A DNA stretch of 64,000 nucleotides, taken from contig NZ_JAJSOK010000033.1 in the NCBI RefSeq assembly GCF_021283305.1, forward strand, positions 1 to 64,000. Reading direction: 5' to 3'. Of this stretch, positions 61,727-64,000 are shown piece after piece. The position numbers and the translations under genes are program-made. Position 1 is the stretch's first letter. The number at the start of each line of letters is the position of its first letter. The notes under the pieces are model-generated. The model saw only the letters and a program-made list of their open reading frames with translations. It ran no database searches and was not told where the DNA came from. This stretch comes from Pseudonocardia kujensis. Lineage in GTDB: Bacteria; Actinomycetota; Actinomycetes; Mycobacteriales; Pseudonocardiaceae.

Positions 61727-63162
61727 ACGACCTCAGGAACTACATCGACGGGATCTGGCGTCCTGGTGGCGGGCGGCCGTGCGAGAGCATCGACCCGGCG
61801 GTGCCCACCCGCGTCGTCGCCCGGTGGCGGCTCGCAACGGACTCAGATGTCGACGCCGCGGTCGCTGCAGCCTCGGCGGCGAGCGTGGGGTGGGCTCGGG
61901 AGAACATCCACGAGCGGGCCCAGTATCTCCGTCGTGCAGCCGTGCTGCTGCGGGAGCGCGCCGCGGGCATCGCCGCGGACCTCACCGCCGAGCAGGGCAA
62001 GATCGCGGGAGTGGCCCGCGGCGAGGTCGAACGCGCTGCGTCGATCCTGGACTTCTTCGCCCACGACGCCGTGCAATCGCTCGGCGAGAGCTACAGCTCA
62101 CCGCGACCGAAGGAGCTCATCCTTACCCACCGGGTTCCCGTCGGCCCCACGCTGGTCGTCACCCCGTGGAACGTGCCCCTGGCGATCCCGGCGTGGAAGA
62201 TCGCCCCCGCGCTGGTGCACGGCAACACGGTGGTGTGGAAGCCGTCCGAACACGTGCCGCTCGTCGCGACCCACCTCATGGAGGCTCTCGCCGACGCCGG
62301 CCTCCCCGCGGGCGTCTGCAACATGGTGCTGGGGGGCGGTTCGGCCGCGTCCCGCGCGCTGGAGGCGCCCGTGATCAAGGCCTGCACCTTTACCGGCTCG
62401 ACGGCGGTCGGGCTCGCCATCGAGCACGCCGCCGCGGCTCGGCATATCCCGGTCCTCACCGAGATGGGCGGGATGAACGCGGCGATCGTGCTCGACGACG
62501 CCGATCTCGACCTTGCCGCGGAGCAGATCGTGGCCGCGGCCACGGGGTGGTCCGGGCAGCGGTGTACCGCGACGAGCCGGGTCGTCGTCCAGCGTGGGGT
62601 CGCCGAGCGGTTCACGAAGATGCTGCAGGACACCGTGGCCCTGCTGCGGGTCGGCGATCCTCTGGATGCGACGGTGGAGGTCGGCCCGGTCACCACCCGT
62701 AGGCAGTTCGACGAGCTCGCCGACGCTGCCGCACGCGCCCGGCGGGACGGCGAGCTGCTCGCCGGCGGCGTTGCGGGCGCGGCCGAGGACGGCTACTTCG
62801 TCTCGCCGATGCTCGTCCGCGGCCTGCCCGCGGGCCACGAGCTCGCGAGGACGGAGATCTTCGGGCCGCTGGTCGTGATCATGGAGGCGGACGACCTCGA
62901 CGACGCGCTGGCCGAGGCGAACGACAGCGACTTCGGCCTCTCTGGCTCCCTGTTCACCCGCGACCTGGACTGTGTGCTCGAGGCCCTCGACCGCTTCGAC
63001 GTAGGGGTGCTGCACGTCAACTCGGAGTCGACGGGCGCGGACCCCCACGTCCCGTTCGGCGGTTTCAAGCTCTCGGGAACCCCGCACAAGGAGATGGGCC
63101 AGTCGGCGCGGGACTTCTTCACCCGCGTCAAGACGGTCTATCTCCGCAGCGGAAGCCGGTAG
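61723..63162 (+). CDS. Succinate-semialdehyde-dehydrogenase-like aldehyde dehydrogenase
   Basis: The product is 479 aa. VTPWNVPLAIPAWK, KPSEHVPL, TFTGSTAVGLAI, TEMGGMNAAIVL (general-base Glu, with MGGMN instead of the usual LGGKN/S) and SGQRCTATSR (Cys) are seen. IFGPLVVI and HVPFGGFKLSG close it. The GGM variation at the glutamate motif is found in a few succinate-semialdehyde and methylmalonate-semialdehyde-type enzymes. The product acid would be taken by the CoA-transferase. Confidence 0.9.
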   Translation: MNDLRNYIDGIWRPGGGRPCESIDPAVPTRVVARWRLATDSDVDAAVAAASAASVGWARENIHERAQYLRRAAVLLRERAAGIAADLTAEQGKIAGVARGEVERAASILDFFAHDAVQSLGESYSSPRPKELILTHRVPVGPTLVVTPWNVPLAIPAWKIAPALVHGNTVVWKPSEHVPLVATHLMEALADAGLPAGVCNMVLGGGSAASRALEAPVIKACTFTGSTAVGLAIEHAAAARHIPVLTEMGGMNAAIVLDDADLDLAAEQIVAAATGWSGQRCTATSRVVVQRGVAERFTKMLQDTVALLRVGDPLDATVEVGPVTTRRQFDELADAAARARRDGELLAGGVAGAAEDGYFVSPMLVRGLPAGHELARTEIFGPLVVIMEADDLDDALAEANDSDFGLSGSLFTRDLDCVLEALDRFDVGVLHVNSESTGADPHVPFGGFKLSGTPHKEMGQSARDFFTRVKTVYLRSGSR

Positions 63163-63172
63163 GAGAAGCGGC

Positions 63173-63336
63173 ATGGACAAGGTCATCTCAGCGGCGGCGG
63201 CCCTGGCCACAGTTGGCGACGGCGCCACGCTCGCCGTCGGCGGGTTCGGGCTCTGCGGTATTCCGTCCGCACTCATCGCGACCCTGCACCGCACCGGAGT
63301 GACGGACCTGCGGGTGTGTCCAACAACTGTGGTGCC
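63173..63336 (+). pseudogene. Truncated 3-oxoacid CoA-transferase, subunit A (ScoA-like)
   Basis: It starts MDKVISAAAALATVGDGATLAVGGFGLCGIPS in the style of SCOT subunit A (written here only to show order, in overlapping parts), followed by GVTDLRV. The expected SNNCG motif appears one frame later (TCC AAC AAC TGT GGT), so one base has been lost. The similarity ends at about 63336, before the catalytic domain. The stretch after it is the leader of the luciferase-like gene. A rearrangement replaced the rest of the gene. Confidence 0.7.
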
Positions 63337-63393
63337 TGACCACCGCGTGACCACGGGACATGCGCCGTCCCCCACGAGAGGAGCTCGACGATC

Positions 63394-64000
63394 ATGAAGT
63401 TCGGACTCACCCACGGCAACATCGGCCCCACCTCGAATCCCGACGAGGCCCGAACGATGGCGGTGGCAGCCGAGCAGGCGGGCTTCGAGTCGCTCTGGAC
63501 GGTGGACCACGCGGTCATCCCGACCTACTACGAGCGGGTCTACCCGGAGACTGCCAGCGGCGAGTTCCCCTTTCCCGTGGACCACCCGCTCGCCGACCCC
63601 CTCCCCTGGCTGACCTGGGTCGGCGCCGCCACCAGCCATGTCAAGCTCGGCACCGCGATCCTCGTCCTCCCCCAGCGGAACGTGCTGATCACTGCCAAGG
63701 AGGCCGCGACGGTCGACCGACTGACCGGCGGCAGGCTGATCCTCGGCGTCGGTGTGGGCTGGTGCCGTGAGGAGTTCGAGGTCCTCGGCGCGGACTTCGA
63801 CACCCGCGGGCGGCGGCTGCGCGAGGCGATCCCCGCGCTCCGGGCTCTGTGGACCGGCGAGCCTGCGACCTACGCGAGCGAGTCGGTTCGCTTCGACGGA
63901 GTGGTCTGCCAGCCCCGGCCCGCGAACAAGACGGTGCCGATCCACATCGGCGGCTTCTCCATGACGGCGGCAGCCCGAGCCGGTCGAATTGCCGACGGCT
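63394..64000 (+). CDS. Luciferase-like oxidoreductase, second copy (runs off the window)
   Basis: The 202 visible residues match the gene at 42853 from the first residue: MKFGLTHGN, ESLWTVDHA, HPLADPLPWLTWVGAATSHV, LVLPQRNVL and GWCREEFE, with about four residues in five identical. AGAGGAG precedes the ATG. The copy begins directly after the truncated ScoA gene. The C-terminus lies outside the window. Confidence 0.88.
   Translation, partial: MKFGLTHGNIGPTSNPDEARTMAVAAEQAGFESLWTVDHAVIPTYYERVYPETASGEFPFPVDHPLADPLPWLTWVGAATSHVKLGTAILVLPQRNVLITAKEAATVDRLTGGRLILGVGVGWCREEFEVLGADFDTRGRRLREAIPALRALWTGEPATYASESVRFDGVVCQPRPANKTVPIHIGGFSMTAAARAGRIADG

Noticed and set aside
62098-63945. A 615-codon open frame antisense to the aldehyde dehydrogenase and luciferase-like genes
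   Set aside because: It crosses two real genes and a pseudogene junction and shows no domain; artefact of GC-rich third positions.
1-64000. CRISPR arrays, rRNA or riboswitches
   Set aside because: No regularly spaced repeats, rRNA-like stretches or conserved riboswitch cores were seen by eye; a covariance-model scan was not possible.

Overview
The window is high-GC actinobacterial chromosome, most likely from a Pseudonocardia- or Amycolatopsis-like organism. The reasons are the GTG starts, the ATGA/GTGA-overlapped operons, two mycofactocin-type SDRs, an NDMA-type alcohol dehydrogenase and several luciferase-like (possibly F420) oxidoreductases. No RNA gene or CRISPR array could be supported. 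Almost everything is catabolic: ring opening, CoA chemistry, dehydrogenases, exporters or importers, and local regulators. It looks like an accessory catabolic island with scars of old rearrangement.

Region 1 (1-8.9 kb) opens with a transposase tail and an SDR remnant. Next comes a leftward group: PhzA/B-like double NTF2 protein, aldehyde dehydrogenase, MHS-type transporter, AraC regulator and CmcJ-like oxygenase. A divergent enolase-superfamily gene follows, behind a LacI-type operator (6602-6615), with its LacI-family regulator convergent to it.

Region 2 (8.9-16.5 kb) holds a truncated HxlR gene and a compact ring-cleavage operon. That operon encodes a cyclase-family hydrolase, an unusual flavin-monooxygenase/alpha-beta-hydrolase fusion, hydroxyquinol 1,2-dioxygenase and maleylacetate reductase. 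Behind it lie a strong terminator, short repeats, a DUF6247-like gene and a decayed amidohydrolase.

Region 3 (16.5-25.4 kb) is a rightward operon of flavin monooxygenase, FAH-family hydrolase, ornithine-cyclodeaminase-like protein, DapA-family lyase, MFS transporter and gentisate-dioxygenase-like cupin. A LysR gene converges on it, and beyond that is a pseudogene in which an aldehyde dehydrogenase has been joined to a luciferase-like oxidoreductase by deletion.

Region 4 (25.4-41.1 kb) is a 14-gene leftward array with CoA ligase, acyl-CoA dehydrogenase, thiolase, MaoC, dienoyl-CoA-reductase-like protein, metallo-beta-lactamase-fold protein, several SDRs and a TetR regulator. It is followed by a rightward SDR and an internally deleted insertion sequence with recognisable terminal inverted repeats.

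Region 5 (41.3-51.6 kb) has an MFS gene divergent from a luciferase-like/SDR/ADH/flavoprotein/isomerase/IclR operon, then a divergent alcohol dehydrogenase and aldehyde dehydrogenase pair.

Region 6 (51.7-64 kb) has two rightward operons around a second IclR gene. The first is MFS, phosphotriesterase-like lactonase, FAD monooxygenase, cupin, SDR. The second is MaoC, CitE-like lyase, acyl-CoA dehydrogenase, class III CoA-transferase, aldehyde dehydrogenase. Near-identical AT-rich boxes (TTCGTATATAGGAA type) precede both operons and the IclR gene, suggesting one regulon. I infer a route from ketone through ester or lactone, acid and acyl-CoA to a CitE-type cleavage. The window ends in a truncated 3-oxoacid CoA-transferase gene and a second copy of the region 5 luciferase-like gene.
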